Shown: positions 25,820 to 34,222, numbered from the stretch's first letter. The stretch: 64,000 nt of DNA from JBDGYW01 sp964580055 (GCA_964580055.1 CAZOJI010000013.1:1-64000); one strand, 5' to 3'. A program made the numbers and translations. The notes: a model not told the origin generated them from the sequence alone.

Positions 25820-28033
25820 TTAACCCTCTGCGCTGATGAGGCCGGCGTAAGGGCCTTCCTGTTCGATTAGCTCGTCATGCGTGCCTCGCTGAACCACCCT
25901 GCCCTGGTCAAGGACGACGATCTCATCGCAGTCGCGAATGGTGCTCAATCGGTGGGCGATTATGAGACACGTGCACCCCCTGCGACGGAGGTTGGTGTCA
26001 ACCTGCTTTTCTGTTACCGGATCGAGGGCGCTCGTTGCCTCGTCCATTATCAGTACCGAGGGGTTGCCGACGAGCGAGCGAGCGATCTCGAGACGCTGCC
26101 GCTGGCCGCCACTGAAGTTACGTCCGCCCTCCTCCACATGACCGTCGTAGCCTCCGGGACGTGCCGCGATGTCTTCGTGTATGCACGCATCTCTTGCAGC
26201 TCGAAGGATATCCGTCTCAGGGATTGTCGAGTCCCATAGCGTGAGATTCTCTCTGATAGAGCCTTCATACAGAAAGACCTCCTGGTCGACCATTGCGAGG
26301 GAACTGGTAAGGCGCGCGCGAGGAATGTCGCGACGTAGAGAGCTGTCGAAGCGCAACTCCCCGCTCCAAGGGTTCCAGATACCGCTCGTGAGTTTGGCCA
26401 CCGTCGACTTGCCGCTTCCGGTTGTTCCCACCAGAGCAACTCTCGCACCCGGCGAGAGCGTGAGACAGAAGTCTCTGAGCAGGGGCTCCGACAACCTGCT
26501 GTAGCCGAACGTTACGTTCATGAGCTCGACTTTCCCGTCCAGCTTGCCACCGTCTGCGGTTTCGTCGATCGGATGGGGCTTCACCCAGGCATGGTCGACT
26601 TCGTAACGCAACACGTCGTCGAGTCGGTTCATGTCGCCTTGAACTTCCTGGAGCGTTCCACCGACATTCACGAGCTCCTCGACCGGACCAATGAAACTCC
26701 GCATCAGGCTCTGAAACGCAACCAACATACCGATGGTGAGATAGCCGTCCATCACGCGAATCGCGCCAAACCCGAGGATGGCGACACTGTTCAGGCCGGT
26801 TAGTAGGGGAGGCACGGCGAGAAGGAACTGGCTGTAGACACTGAGTTGTTGTTGGGCGTTCACGACTTTTGCGTACTGGCCCGACCAACGAGAGAAGAAA
26901 TCTGACTCAGAGCCCGTGGCCTTCAGCGTTTCCATCATTTGCAGACCGACCATCGAGGTGCCTACCAACTTACCGCGTGCCTGGAGCAGTCGTTGGTTTC
27001 CGTCGACGCGTTTGCGAGCGACAATACGGAGCGCGACTACGTTCAGTATAGCGACTCCTATGCCAATCAGGGTCAAGGGGACGTCGTAGAAGAACATCAA
27101 ACCGGCAAAGAAGACGATCACGATCGCGTTCAAGAAGGTCGTGGCGAGTTTGCCGGACAACAGCTGGGCAACGCGGTCGTTGATTGCGACGCGCGAACCG
27201 ATCTCGCCCCCGTATCGCTGCGTGAAGAACTCCATCGGCAGGCGCAACACGTGCCAAAAGAACTGCGCGGACATGCTGAGTGCGAGCTTGGTCTCCAACC
27301 GCAACAGGAAATGCTGGCGCAACCAGGTCAGGGCCGCTCGCATGGCTGCGGTAAGTGCCATCCCAACCAACAGAGGGGCTATCCAGTTGCTCAAACCCTT
27401 TACCAGCACCTCGTCAACGAACACCTTGGTAAAGATGGGTATTACGAGTCCCGGAATCACCAAAGCGAGGCTGGCAAATACTACGAATGCAACGGCGAGC
27501 TCAGATCCTGAGAGCCGGCCGCGCAGCCCCTGGAGCATATTCCTCCTGCGGCCGCCGGGCTGGAAGTCGGGCCCCGGCTCGAAGACGAGAGCGATGCCGG
27601 TGAAGGCCTCGTCGAACTCCTCCTCGGAAACCGTGCGAGGTCCGCTGGCCGGGTCGTTGAGGTAGACTCTACCGCGCTTGAAGCCCTCGACGACCACGAA
27701 GTGGTTGAAATTCCAGAATACTATGATCGGGAGCGGTAGGGTTCTGAGTCCTGCGGGTTCCTTCTTGAAGCCCTTTGCTTTGAAGCCATATTGCCGTGCA
27801 ACCTTCAGCATGTTGCTGGCTTTAGTGCCGTCGCGAGAAACTCCACAAGCGATGCGGAGTTCTTCGAGCCCTACATAGCGGCCGTAATACCCCAGCACGA
27901 TGCCAAGCGCTGCGGCGCCACACTCGACGGCCTCCATCTGGAGGACAGTCGGAGTCTTGACTCGCCTCTTCCTCCGCGCTCCCTTTTTCGAGCGCGAGGC
28001 CCCAGGTCGCTGGGATGGGTCAGTACGTGCCAA
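25820..28033 (-). CDS. NHLM-type export ABC transporter with C39 leader peptidase
   Basis: The 737-residue protein begins with a C39 cysteine peptidase: Cys38 in MEAVECGAAAL, His111 in FNHFVVVEG and Asp127 in LNDPASG. It then has six membrane segments and an ATPase (GTTGSGKSTVAK, FSGGQRQRLEIARS, VLIMDEATSALD). Such transporters cleave a leader after a double-Gly-like site and export the core peptide. All catalytic residues are present. The start is a TTG inside the last codons of the HlyD-like gene (14-base overlap), implying coupling. No later ATG precedes the peptidase motif. No substrate peptide gene lies beside it. Confidence 0.92.
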   Translation of the reverse strand: MARTDPSQRPGASRSKKGARRKRRVKTPTVLQMEAVECGAAALGIVLGYYGRYVGLEELRIACGVSRDGTKASNMLKVARQYGFKAKGFKKEPAGLRTLPLPIIVFWNFNHFVVVEGFKRGRVYLNDPASGPRTVSEEEFDEAFTGIALVFEPGPDFQPGGRRRNMLQGLRGRLSGSELAVAFVVFASLALVIPGLVIPIFTKVFVDEVLVKGLSNWIAPLLVGMALTAAMRAALTWLRQHFLLRLETKLALSMSAQFFWHVLRLPMEFFTQRYGGEIGSRVAINDRVAQLLSGKLATTFLNAIVIVFFAGLMFFYDVPLTLIGIGVAILNVVALRIVARKRVDGNQRLLQARGKLVGTSMVGLQMMETLKATGSESDFFSRWSGQYAKVVNAQQQLSVYSQFLLAVPPLLTGLNSVAILGFGAIRVMDGYLTIGMLVAFQSLMRSFIGPVEELVNVGGTLQEVQGDMNRLDDVLRYEVDHAWVKPHPIDETADGGKLDGKVELMNVTFGYSRLSEPLLRDFCLTLSPGARVALVGTTGSGKSTVAKLTSGIWNPWSGELRFDSSLRRDIPRARLTSSLAMVDQEVFLYEGSIRENLTLWDSTIPETDILRAARDACIHEDIAARPGGYDGHVEEGGRNFSGGQRQRLEIARSLVGNPSVLIMDEATSALDPVTEKQVDTNLRRRGCTCLIIAHRLSTIRDCDEIVVLDQGRVVQRGTHDELIEQEGPYAGLISAEG

Positions 28034-28865
28034 GGGTTCGCTTCAAAAAGGGAATCACGAGGGTGATAGGTCGTCGTCGTTCCGTGACGATCCTGACGCT
28101 GCATGCGGTACCGCTCTCGATGCCTATGTCCGGTCCCTGCGAGGACCACAGGAACCCGGTTCCACTGTCCGGGTCACGCAGCAACTGTACGACGATTTCG
28201 TAGGGCCGACCTCCCATCGAGAACTGACTCGCTAGTTCGGGAGCGCCGAGTACTCGGACCATGCCTTGCTCCGTTACCGGGAATTCACTGACCGATATCA
28301 CCCGACCGAGCATGTAACCATATTCCTCGGGCCGCACCGTGGACAGTGCGATCTCGACTTCCATGGTGGGTTGAACCTTCTTCCCTTCAGCCAGCGGTGC
28401 ATAGACCACCGCTTCCAGCCTGGCGTCGGACGGCTCTACGCTCAGGATCCGTGCTCCTTGCTGCACGTAGTCGCCTTCGACCATCAAGACTTCCACTACT
28501 CGGCCGTCGTGAGGGCTGGATACGTAGGTGATTTGATCACCCACTCTCGGTACGGAGTGGAGAAGACTCGCCACTACTTCTCCGCGCGAGATCATTTCTC
28601 CTCGCGAAACCTGAATATCCATAACCTGACCTGACTGGGACGAGAGCACGCCGCGCAGTCCACCGCTGTTGACCAGAATGCCGTGTGCTGTGATCCTCGT
28701 CGATACGGTACCGAAGAACCCCCAGAATACCGCCATCGCTAGAAGTGCAATCAGTGCAGTGAGAGCCAGCCAGCCGCGTCGACTCGTAACCTGCATCAAT
28801 TGATCCAGTTGATCGGGAGAGGACAGTCTCTCCAGTGCCACTTTTCTGAAGATCGAGTTCTGCAT
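28020..28865 (-). CDS. NHLM-type HlyD-like membrane fusion protein
   Basis: The 281-residue periplasmic adaptor starts IFRKVALERLSSPDQLDQLM, a characteristic opening of the NHLM secretion protein family. It has one membrane helix (WLALTALIALLAMAVFWGFF) and a short lipoyl/barrel-sandwich region (SQSGQVMDIQVSRGEMISRG, VSSPHDGRVVEVLMVEGDYV). It lacks the long coiled-coil hairpin of TolC-partner HlyD proteins. It should link the two ABC proteins to the periplasmic side of the export path. It lies 37 bases after the cyclic-nucleotide-binding gene and overlaps the C39 transporter gene. Confidence 0.9.
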   Translation of the reverse strand: MQNSIFRKVALERLSSPDQLDQLMQVTSRRGWLALTALIALLAMAVFWGFFGTVSTRITAHGILVNSGGLRGVLSSQSGQVMDIQVSRGEMISRGEVVASLLHSVPRVGDQITYVSSPHDGRVVEVLMVEGDYVQQGARILSVEPSDARLEAVVYAPLAEGKKVQPTMEVEIALSTVRPEEYGYMLGRVISVSEFPVTEQGMVRVLGAPELASQFSMGGRPYEIVVQLLRDPDSGTGFLWSSQGPDIGIESGTACSVRIVTERRRPITLVIPFLKRTLGTY

Positions 28866-28902
28866 GGCTTTGAGGCTCCCTAGGGAACGCTGCGATTCGG
28901 TA

Positions 28903-29454
28903 TCAACTCGATGACGCGCCCATGAGTCGCTTCAACATCGCGTCAAATCGCGAGCCGGCAAGATGAATGTTGTCGAGTACGCCTGGATCCAGCTCGTCCT
29001 CGTACTCGACATCCATATCCATGTCTCGGCCGCCCTCGTATCCCATCAGCGCAACGCTGCTGCGCAACCGGTCTGAGAGAAACAAACAGATTGCTCTGTA
29101 GAACCGCGCCGCAAAGGCAGGCTCGCTATCCAACCTCTCGGCCAGATCGGTTCGAGGCACCGCGAACACGGTGGAGCTTTGGATTGCCCTGACGGTGGCC
29201 GAGGGGGGGCGAGAGTCGACGAAAGACATTTCACCTACGATCTCACCGCAACCCAGGCGGTTTATCTCCTTGCCACCTAGGGCTGCTACCTCAACGGCAA
29301 GAGTGCCATCGAGAACGATGAACACAGCGTCGAACGGCCGACCCTCATGTATCAGGATCTCGCCGGCTGGTAAGACTCGTTTCGACCCGACTTCCACGAG
29401 CCATTCGATATCTTGGTCGTTGACCTGCCCAAGCAGAAAAAGAACCTTCCTCAT
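28903..29454 (-). CDS. Cyclic-nucleotide-binding-domain protein, first gene of the export operon
   Basis: The 183-residue protein is one Crp-type nucleotide-binding fold: KRVLPAGEILIHEGRPFDAV, FIVLDGTLAVEVAALGG and GEIVGEMSFVDSRPPSATVR. The last is the phosphate-binding cassette with Glu and Arg in place. There is no helix-turn-helix after it; an acidic helix (YEDELDPGVLDNIHLAG) ends the protein. It is therefore not a classic transcription factor and may be a regulatory subunit of the exporter, whose ABC subunit also starts with a nucleotide-binding-like module. GAGG supports the ATG at 29454. The ligand (cAMP, c-di-GMP or none) is not determinable. Confidence 0.85.
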   Translation of the reverse strand: MRKVLFLLGQVNDQDIEWLVEVGSKRVLPAGEILIHEGRPFDAVFIVLDGTLAVEVAALGGKEINRLGCGEIVGEMSFVDSRPPSATVRAIQSSTVFAVPRTDLAERLDSEPAFAARFYRAICLFLSDRLRSSVALMGYEGGRDMDMDVEYEDELDPGVLDNIHLAGSRFDAMLKRLMGASSS

Positions 29455-29817
29455 CGGGGCCTCGCTTGAAGGGCAAAACTGAATAGAAGGTATCACCCAT
29501 TCAAAAAAGTGCGAGTGTGAAGAGCGCGCCGGGTCTAATGGTTCTCGAATATCGGTGAACGCTATGACGTATGAGAAAACCATCGGCGCCGGGCACCGGC
29601 TGTAAGCGAACGGTCTGCCAGGCGATGCGCGACAGGATTAGCAGGAAGTACGTAACTGCTTTCGTCAATACGACTTATAGCGTGGCATCGTGTGCATGGC
29701 TGCGTTCGGCACGGGCTTCTCGCCAGCTCACAGCTCAGCCGCCACTAACTGACACGTATATCACAATACAATTTAATGCTATAGACATTTATAATACAAT
29801 GGCTAGATTACGTCGAC
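29455..29817. other. Divergent control region, export operon versus HTH regulator
   Basis: About 360 bases separate the leftward export operon from the rightward HTH gene. The right end (29755-29805) is markedly AT-rich against the surrounding high G+C. Apart from the promoter and direct repeats listed separately, no small precursor-peptide gene was found on either strand. Confidence 0.5.
29765..29800 (+). promoter_or_regulatory. AT-rich promoter with paired AATACAAT repeats
   Basis: A perfect TATAAT lies at 29790-29795, 22 bases before the regulator's ATG, with a weak -35 (TACAAT, 29767-29772) 17 bases upstream. The octamer AATACAAT occurs twice, at 29765-29772 and 29793-29800, 28 bases apart. 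The copies cover the -35 and the 3' edge of the -10. The spacing fits two regulator dimers on the same DNA face, so autoregulation is inferred. Confidence 0.5.
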
Positions 29818-30489
29818 ATGCCCTCAAAGTCACGGGTTGGAAGACCCAGAGCCGAACTACCGGAGCCCGCGCATCCGCTGACCGAGCGAATCCGGCGGAT
29901 CGTCGACGTTGTGCACGGCGGAAAGCTGCTCGATGCGAGCCGTTTGACCGGCATTCCGTACCCTACGCTGAACGATCTCTATATTGGGCGCACGGTGAAC
30001 CCGAACACTGCAACGCTCGAGGTTTTGCGGAAGCCTTACGACATTCCCATGTCCTGGCTGTTCGGCGAGGAGGGGGCCGAAGCGTCCCCGCAAACCGGCC
30101 GATTCGTGTTGCTCCCGCCCCACCCGAAGGCTTCGGCGAAGCGAAGAGAGCTTCGCCGGGTTGAGATCCCATTTGCTGCTTGGTCCCTGTACGATGTGTT
30201 TTCGGTACTGGAGCAATGTTTGAATTCGGCGGAGCCCAGTGTCGACAGACCAATAGTAGGAGAAGCCTCGGGCGATGCTCTGTCGTTTCGCCTTGCGACA
30301 TTTCTCTTACAGCCCCTGCTTGCAGCTGAAAAGGCTGGTGAGCCGGGAGTGATACTCACCGTCGACGACGAGCGGGGTGGCGGTGCCGGCGCGCGCGCAC
30401 GATGGGTGGGATCGCTTTCGCGCCTAGGCGACCTTTGGAAGTCTACGCTGTCGCATCTGCTCGCGGATGGTGGTCTGGCAACACCATAA
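29818..30489 (+). CDS. HTH (XRE-like) DNA-binding regulator divergent from the exporter
   Basis: The 223-residue protein has an N-terminal helix-turn-helix (residues about 20-80): LTERIRRIVDVVHGGKLLDA, SRLTGIPYPTLNDLYIGRTV and ATLEVLRKPYDIPMSWLFGE. Recognition-helix spelling and the closing SWLFG resemble XRE/Cro-type domains. Residues 95-223 form a basic then hydrophobic C-terminal part of no recognised family, perhaps for sensing or oligomerisation. No good Shine-Dalgarno precedes the ATG, but a TATAAT box does. Divergent placement makes it the likely regulator of the NHLM-type operon. Its 3' end lies seven bases from the convergent phosphatase gene. Confidence 0.75.
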   Translation: MPSKSRVGRPRAELPEPAHPLTERIRRIVDVVHGGKLLDASRLTGIPYPTLNDLYIGRTVNPNTATLEVLRKPYDIPMSWLFGEEGAEASPQTGRFVLLPPHPKASAKRRELRRVEIPFAAWSLYDVFSVLEQCLNSAEPSVDRPIVGEASGDALSFRLATFLLQPLLAAEKAGEPGVILTVDDERGGGAGARARWVGSLSRLGDLWKSTLSHLLADGGLATP

Positions 30490-30496
30490 GAATCTG

Positions 30497-31036
30497 CTAG
30501 TTGGTCTCGACGCCGTAGCGCAAGGCCAGCAGGTCAACCTGACCGGATGCTGTCATTGTGACAACGTACAAATCGTCGTATTCCTCTTCCTCAATGGACG
30601 GAACAGGTTCGGCACCCAGTTCACGGATAATTGCTGGAACGGTATTCGAGTGGCTCACAACAACTACAGATTCGCCCTGGTGTTTTTTGCGAATGATTTC
30701 GGCCATGTCGGCAGGGTACGACGGCTCCGCGCTGACGACCGCAACATCGAGGCCGAGTCGACGGGCGAGCGGCTCCGCGGTGTCTTGTGTGCGTGCGTAC
30801 TGCGTCGCATACACGGCATGGACGTCTGCCTCTCCCAATACGTGCGCCAGCGCTGTTGCGCGTTCCTCGCCGTCCGCCGTCAGTCTGGGATCGTCGCCGG
30901 TCTGCTGCTTCTCAGCATGGCGCACTAGCACGATAGTCGTGATCGCATCCTCTTGCGCACCGGGAGGGGCTGACTGGCACGCGGTGAGAACCAACAGAAT
31001 GGTTAGGAGGCGACACATGGAAAACCGCGACATCAT
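30497..31036 (-). CDS. Histidine phosphatase-superfamily lipoprotein
   Basis: This 179-residue protein has the phosphoglycerate-mutase-like core: VLVRHAEKQ carries the phosphorylated His (RHxE/G), LTADGEERATALAHVLGE follows, and SHSNTVPAI supplies the second catalytic His. The size and simple insert are like SixA-type phosphatases. A signal peptide ending LVLTACQS indicates a lipoprotein, so the enzyme faces the periplasm. The start is an ATGATG pair after GGAG, with a further ATG six codons on. Substrate is unknown. Confidence 0.85.
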   Translation of the reverse strand: MMSRFSMCRLLTILLVLTACQSAPPGAQEDAITTIVLVRHAEKQQTGDDPRLTADGEERATALAHVLGEADVHAVYATQYARTQDTAEPLARRLGLDVAVVSAEPSYPADMAEIIRKKHQGESVVVVSHSNTVPAIIRELGAEPVPSIEEEEYDDLYVVTMTASGQVDLLALRYGVETN

Positions 31037-31187
31037 TCACCACGCTCCGGCATTACGGGTGGCAGGGGATCTAATGCTCAATTCAACATCACCGAACCGC
31101 GCGGGTCTGGACCGGAAATGCTGCTTCGGATGCCCGCCAGCGGTCCGCTATCGCGTCCAGACCCCGGCCTGGATACGAGCGTGCCGG

Positions 31188-31409
31188 CTAGCTCTTGTGC
31201 CGGAAAGTGATTCGGCCGCGGCTCAAGTCATAGGGCGACAGTTCAACTGTGACCCTGTCCCCAGCCAGGACTCGAATACGGAACCGGCGCATCTTGCCTG
31301 CTATCGTGCAGAGAACCGTGTGCCCATTCTCGAGTAGTACCCGGAATGTGGCATTCGGCAATACCTCTGAAACTGTCCCTTGAAGTTCGATAGCCTCGTG
31401 TTTCGCCAT
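31188..31409 (-). CDS. infA: Translation initiation factor IF-1
   Basis: The 73-residue OB-fold protein binds the 30S A-site during initiation. The sequence MAKHEAIELQGTVSEVLPNA, then FRVLLENGHTVLCTIAGKMR and GDRVTVELSPYDLSRGRITF is a full-length match to the family, including the conserved basic end RHKS. It lies seven bases after the stop of a cold-shock gene on the same strand, so the two are probably one transcript. This is not the usual infA location inside a ribosomal protein operon, so a second copy may exist elsewhere. Confidence 0.95.
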   Translation of the reverse strand: MAKHEAIELQGTVSEVLPNATFRVLLENGHTVLCTIAGKMRRFRIRVLAGDRVTVELSPYDLSRGRITFRHKS

Positions 31410-31415
31410 ACCTAC

Positions 31416-31628
31416 TCAGTCGGAGACCTTGACCACGTTTTCTGCGGCCGGCCCTTTCTCTCCCTGCACGACCTCGAACTCGACGCTCTCGCCCTCGGCG
31501 AGCGATCTGAATCCCTCAGACTGGATAGCCGTGTGGTGCACGAAACAGTCTCGATCGCCACCGTCAGGAGTAATAAACCCAAAGCCCTTTGCATCGTTGA
31601 ACCACTTTACCTTGCCCTTCGTGCGCAT
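31416..31628 (-). CDS. Cold-shock-domain protein
   Basis: The 70-residue single CSD protein binds single-stranded RNA/DNA and acts as an RNA chaperone. RNP1 is KGFGFITPDGG and RNP2 is DCFVHHTAIQ (a Cys replaces the usual Ile/Val), with GESVEFEVVQGEKGPAAENV at the end. The ATG at 31628 gives the family's exact N-terminus RTKGKVKWFN. Upstream in-frame ATGs would add eight or more residues. The leader back to the upstream terminator is about 125 bases, which fits cold-shock mRNAs with long 5' regions. infA follows directly. Confidence 0.93.
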   Translation of the reverse strand: MRTKGKVKWFNDAKGFGFITPDGGDRDCFVHHTAIQSEGFRSLAEGESVEFEVVQGEKGPAAENVVKVSD

Positions 31629-31751
31629 TTTCGGTTTTCCCTCGTACCTCATACTGGTTGAATCAAAAACAAGTGCTGAAACATCTGCGTCCGCTAAATC
31701 CCGACGGCCGACAGTGTCGCGGCCTCTTGCGAGACGCCCAAACATGGTGCG

Positions 31752-31781
31752 AAAAAAAGGACCTGCGCGACACCCAGGTCC
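31752..31781 (-). terminator. Rho-independent terminator of the rhomboid gene
   Basis: On the minus strand GGACCTG (7 bp stem), a nine-base loop and CAGGTCC are followed by seven T. It lies 109 bases after the rhomboid stop and before the cold-shock gene. It should separate the rhomboid transcript from the cold-shock/infA transcript. Confidence 0.85.
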
Positions 31782-31889
31782 CTTCGCTCTGTCACCTGTG
31801 GCAGGCCCAAGATAGCCCCGTCCCCAACCGCTGTCAAAACGCTTGGCTGTAACGACTCCGACAAAGCAGCAACAGAAACCAATCCGGCC

Positions 31890-32654
31890 TTACCTCGCAC
31901 TGAATCTCTCCAGGAATTCTCTTTCGGAATTGGTCAGACTGGATACTCCAGTTGCGCTTATCTTGTCGAGTATCCGGTCGAGCTCCTCGCGGTTGACCGG
32001 GTGCATGTCCTCTCGCTTGATACGTTGCCAACGTCCGATATCCGCCGTGGCCGAGGGAGAACTGCTCTTCTGTTTGGGCTTTGCTTTGGCACGGAACCGA
32101 GCCGCGGGTGAGCGTCGCTCCCACCACTTCAAATATAGAAACCCGCCCAGGAACCCGCCCAGGTGAGCGAAGTGAGCGACATTACCGCCAGACCCACCGA
32201 CACCGCCGTACAGCGACAGGGCTGTGAGTATTATCACGAGCACGCGCGCTTCGATGGGCAAAATGCCCCAGATGTAGATGCGCTCACGCGGCCAGTACAT
32301 GGCGAACCCTATCAGCACTCCGTAAACGGCACCGGACGCTCCAACGATGGCAGCATGTGGAGTGAACGGGAAAGACAGTACCGCGCCGGTTATTCCGCTG
32401 AGGAAATAGAGAGCCAAAAACTGCTTGCCGCCCAACCGCTGCTCCAGTCGCGGTCCGAAGAAGAACAGGGCAATCATGTTGAAGAGCAGGTGCATTAGAC
32501 CAGCGTGCAAAAACATGTAGGTCACTAACGTCCAAGGCCGCACCAGGACCAGGAACGGCACGAACATGAGGTGTGTCGTGATATTGGGCACGATCTGCGT
32601 GAGGAAGAACACCGCCACGTTGGCGATAAGGAGCTTCTGTACCCAGGGAGTCAT
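31890..32654 (-). CDS. Rhomboid intramembrane serine protease
   Basis: This 254-residue membrane protein has six helices. The active site is Ser108 in GASGAVYG and His164 in NVAHFAHLGGFLGG, with the supporting His55 of GLMHLLFNM in TM2. WTLVTYMFLHAG is the typical L1-loop region before TM2. It cleaves membrane proteins within or near the bilayer. The cytoplasmic C-terminus (about 70 residues, RAKAKPKQKSSSPS then DRILDKISATGVSSLTNSER) resembles the acidic helical tail seen in many bacterial rhomboids. It is followed by a clear terminator. Confidence 0.93.
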   Translation of the reverse strand: MTPWVQKLLIANVAVFFLTQIVPNITTHLMFVPFLVLVRPWTLVTYMFLHAGLMHLLFNMIALFFFGPRLEQRLGGKQFLALYFLSGITGAVLSFPFTPHAAIVGASGAVYGVLIGFAMYWPRERIYIWGILPIEARVLVIILTALSLYGGVGGSGGNVAHFAHLGGFLGGFLYLKWWERRSPAARFRAKAKPKQKSSSPSATADIGRWQRIKREDMHPVNREELDRILDKISATGVSSLTNSEREFLERFSAR

Positions 32655-32695
32655 TGCGCTAGTGCGGGAAATGCAAGGCTAGAGGCATGCTCATG

Positions 32696-33181
32696 TCATG
32701 ATCCCGGCGGTCCCGGCGGCGGCCGCAGGTTGTTGCGCAATATGATTCTGGCGCAGGTATTCCAACGCAATACCGCATCGTCGTTGCCTGCCGGGCTAAG
32801 GTTCTCAGCCTTTTCGTACCATGCCATGGCATCGCGGAGCAGATAGTATACCATGGGGCCGGAGCCGAGCGTCCCGTGGGCCAGGAGTTCTTTGGCTTGA
32901 CGCTCGCAAATGATACCGGAGTAGTATGTGCGCTCGTATTCGGTCTCCAGTCTGGATACCAGCTTGCGCGCTTCGTCTACGTTCGAGCCGCCATCGTCTC
33001 CGAATTGCTCGGTGAGCGACAGAACCAACAGCAACAAAGCCTGTTGCTGTTCGGAATCGATCGCGAGGATGTCACGGCAGATGCTCTCGGCCTCGCGCGG
33101 CTCGTTGAGCAGACGGTAGCGCTCAGCCCGTTCGAGAGCGGGCCCGATGCCCTCAGGAGACAACGCCTTGAATTCGAACAT
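32696..33181 (-). CDS. TPR-like helical protein
   Basis: The 161-residue product is all helical, with LERAERYRLLNEPREAESIC and RDILAIDSEQQQALLLLVLS forming one TPR-like pair. A second pair surrounds AMAWYEKAENLSPAGNDDAV. It has no signal peptide and is probably cytoplasmic, an adaptor without catalytic residues. GAGGG at seven bases favours the ATG at 33181 over the TTG one codon earlier. The Pro-rich end (RPPPGPPG) is unstructured. It lies upstream of the rhomboid gene with a 41-base gap, so they may be co-transcribed. Confidence 0.72.
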   Translation of the reverse strand: MFEFKALSPEGIGPALERAERYRLLNEPREAESICRDILAIDSEQQQALLLLVLSLTEQFGDDGGSNVDEARKLVSRLETEYERTYYSGIICERQAKELLAHGTLGSGPMVYYLLRDAMAWYEKAENLSPAGNDDAVLRWNTCARIILRNNLRPPPGPPGS

Positions 33182-33360
33182 CAACTGACCCTCAACCGCG
33201 CGGACCGGGTAGTATCGGAAACGCTGCTCCCAAGGTGCCCAAACAGCCCACGACCGCTAAATGAATCAGCAGCGGGCTGTTCAAAAATAACCACACTTTC
33301 AGTTCTTCCGTATGTGGTGCATCTCAGCGCGGACAATACCCAACAATCACGCGGGGTGCC

Positions 33361-34035
33361 TTATGCGCCACCTTCTCCTGCTTCGCCGGACGCCTCGCCG
33401 GCCCACTCAGATTCATCTTCCGCCACATACGCAGCGTCAATCACGATCGGGTCGACCGGCACCGACTCTCGCGTACCACGCGTCCTGGTCGGCACATCCT
33501 TGATGCGATCGACGACGTCCATACCTTCGATTACGTGACCGAACACGCAGTAACCCCATTCTTCCTCGTCCGTGTCAAGCTGGGGGTTGTCGTCGACGTT
33601 GATGAAGAACTCGGTCTTGGCCGAATGTGGGTCGGCACCGCGCGCCATGGCTACGGATCCCCTCTCGTTGGAAAGACCGTTGTCGCCTTCGTTTTGAACG
33701 AATGCCGCAGGACTGATTCTACGCTCGTAGTTGTCCGTCAACAGTCCCGCCTGGATCATGAATTCCGGCCTGACGCGGTGGAATATGAGATCCTTGTAGA
33801 ATTGCTGATTGACGTGGCGTAGGAAATTCGTGACGGTGGCCGGGGCCGCCCTTTGGTCCAGTTCCATCACGATTCGGCCCATAGTCGTCTCCAATACGAC
33901 GGTGGGCGTCGAGTCCGGTGGCGCCTGTGGCTGTTCCTCTTCGACATCCGTGTCAGCCTGTTCGGGCAGGCAACCGGCAACAAGGAACGCCATCACCGCT
34001 GGCAGGACAAATCTCTTTCGGCGGATCACGTGCAT
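33361..34035 (-). CDS. Cyclophilin-type peptidyl-prolyl isomerase, lipoprotein
   Basis: The 224-residue protein starts with a signal peptide and lipobox FLVAGC, then an acidic linker (DTDVEEEQPQAPPD). A compact cyclophilin domain follows from about residue 45: VVLETTMGRIVMELDQRAAP, FHRVRPEFMIQAG with the catalytic Arg, SVAMARGADPHSAKTEFFIN and YCVFGHVIEGMDVVD. It should catalyse proline isomerisation in folding envelope proteins. The C-terminus is a Gly/Glu-rich tail. It is a stand-alone gene in the same direction as its downstream neighbour. Confidence 0.93.
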   Translation of the reverse strand: MHVIRRKRFVLPAVMAFLVAGCLPEQADTDVEEEQPQAPPDSTPTVVLETTMGRIVMELDQRAAPATVTNFLRHVNQQFYKDLIFHRVRPEFMIQAGLLTDNYERRISPAAFVQNEGDNGLSNERGSVAMARGADPHSAKTEFFINVDDNPQLDTDEEEWGYCVFGHVIEGMDVVDRIKDVPTRTRGTRESVPVDPIVIDAAYVAEDESEWAGEASGEAGEGGA

Positions 34036-34222
34036 CTCCTTTCCCTATGACTTCGCTGTTTCGCGCTAGGTCACACGCTTGAGGTTAAGGCCCCGTCACG
34101 CTGCGGGCAAGTCGTATCCGCACGCGCCGCCCCGCACGCTCCAGAAACGCGCTCGCGCGAGTTGAACAGGGTTGTGAACTTCGTTTCGATGCCGCCATTT
34201 TAGCTTCAGCGACACGTGTCGT

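Noticed and set aside
29571..30164. Plus-strand frame before the HTH gene considered as an NHLM precursor peptide
   Set aside because: It overlaps the HTH gene in another phase, has no conserved leader-like helix or GG/GA cleavage motif, and has mixed random composition.
33242..33281. Hairpin AACAGCCC / GGGCTGTT after the cyclophilin gene
   Set aside because: The stem is only eight pairs around a loop of about 24 bases and has no T-run on the relevant strand, so it is too weak to call a terminator.
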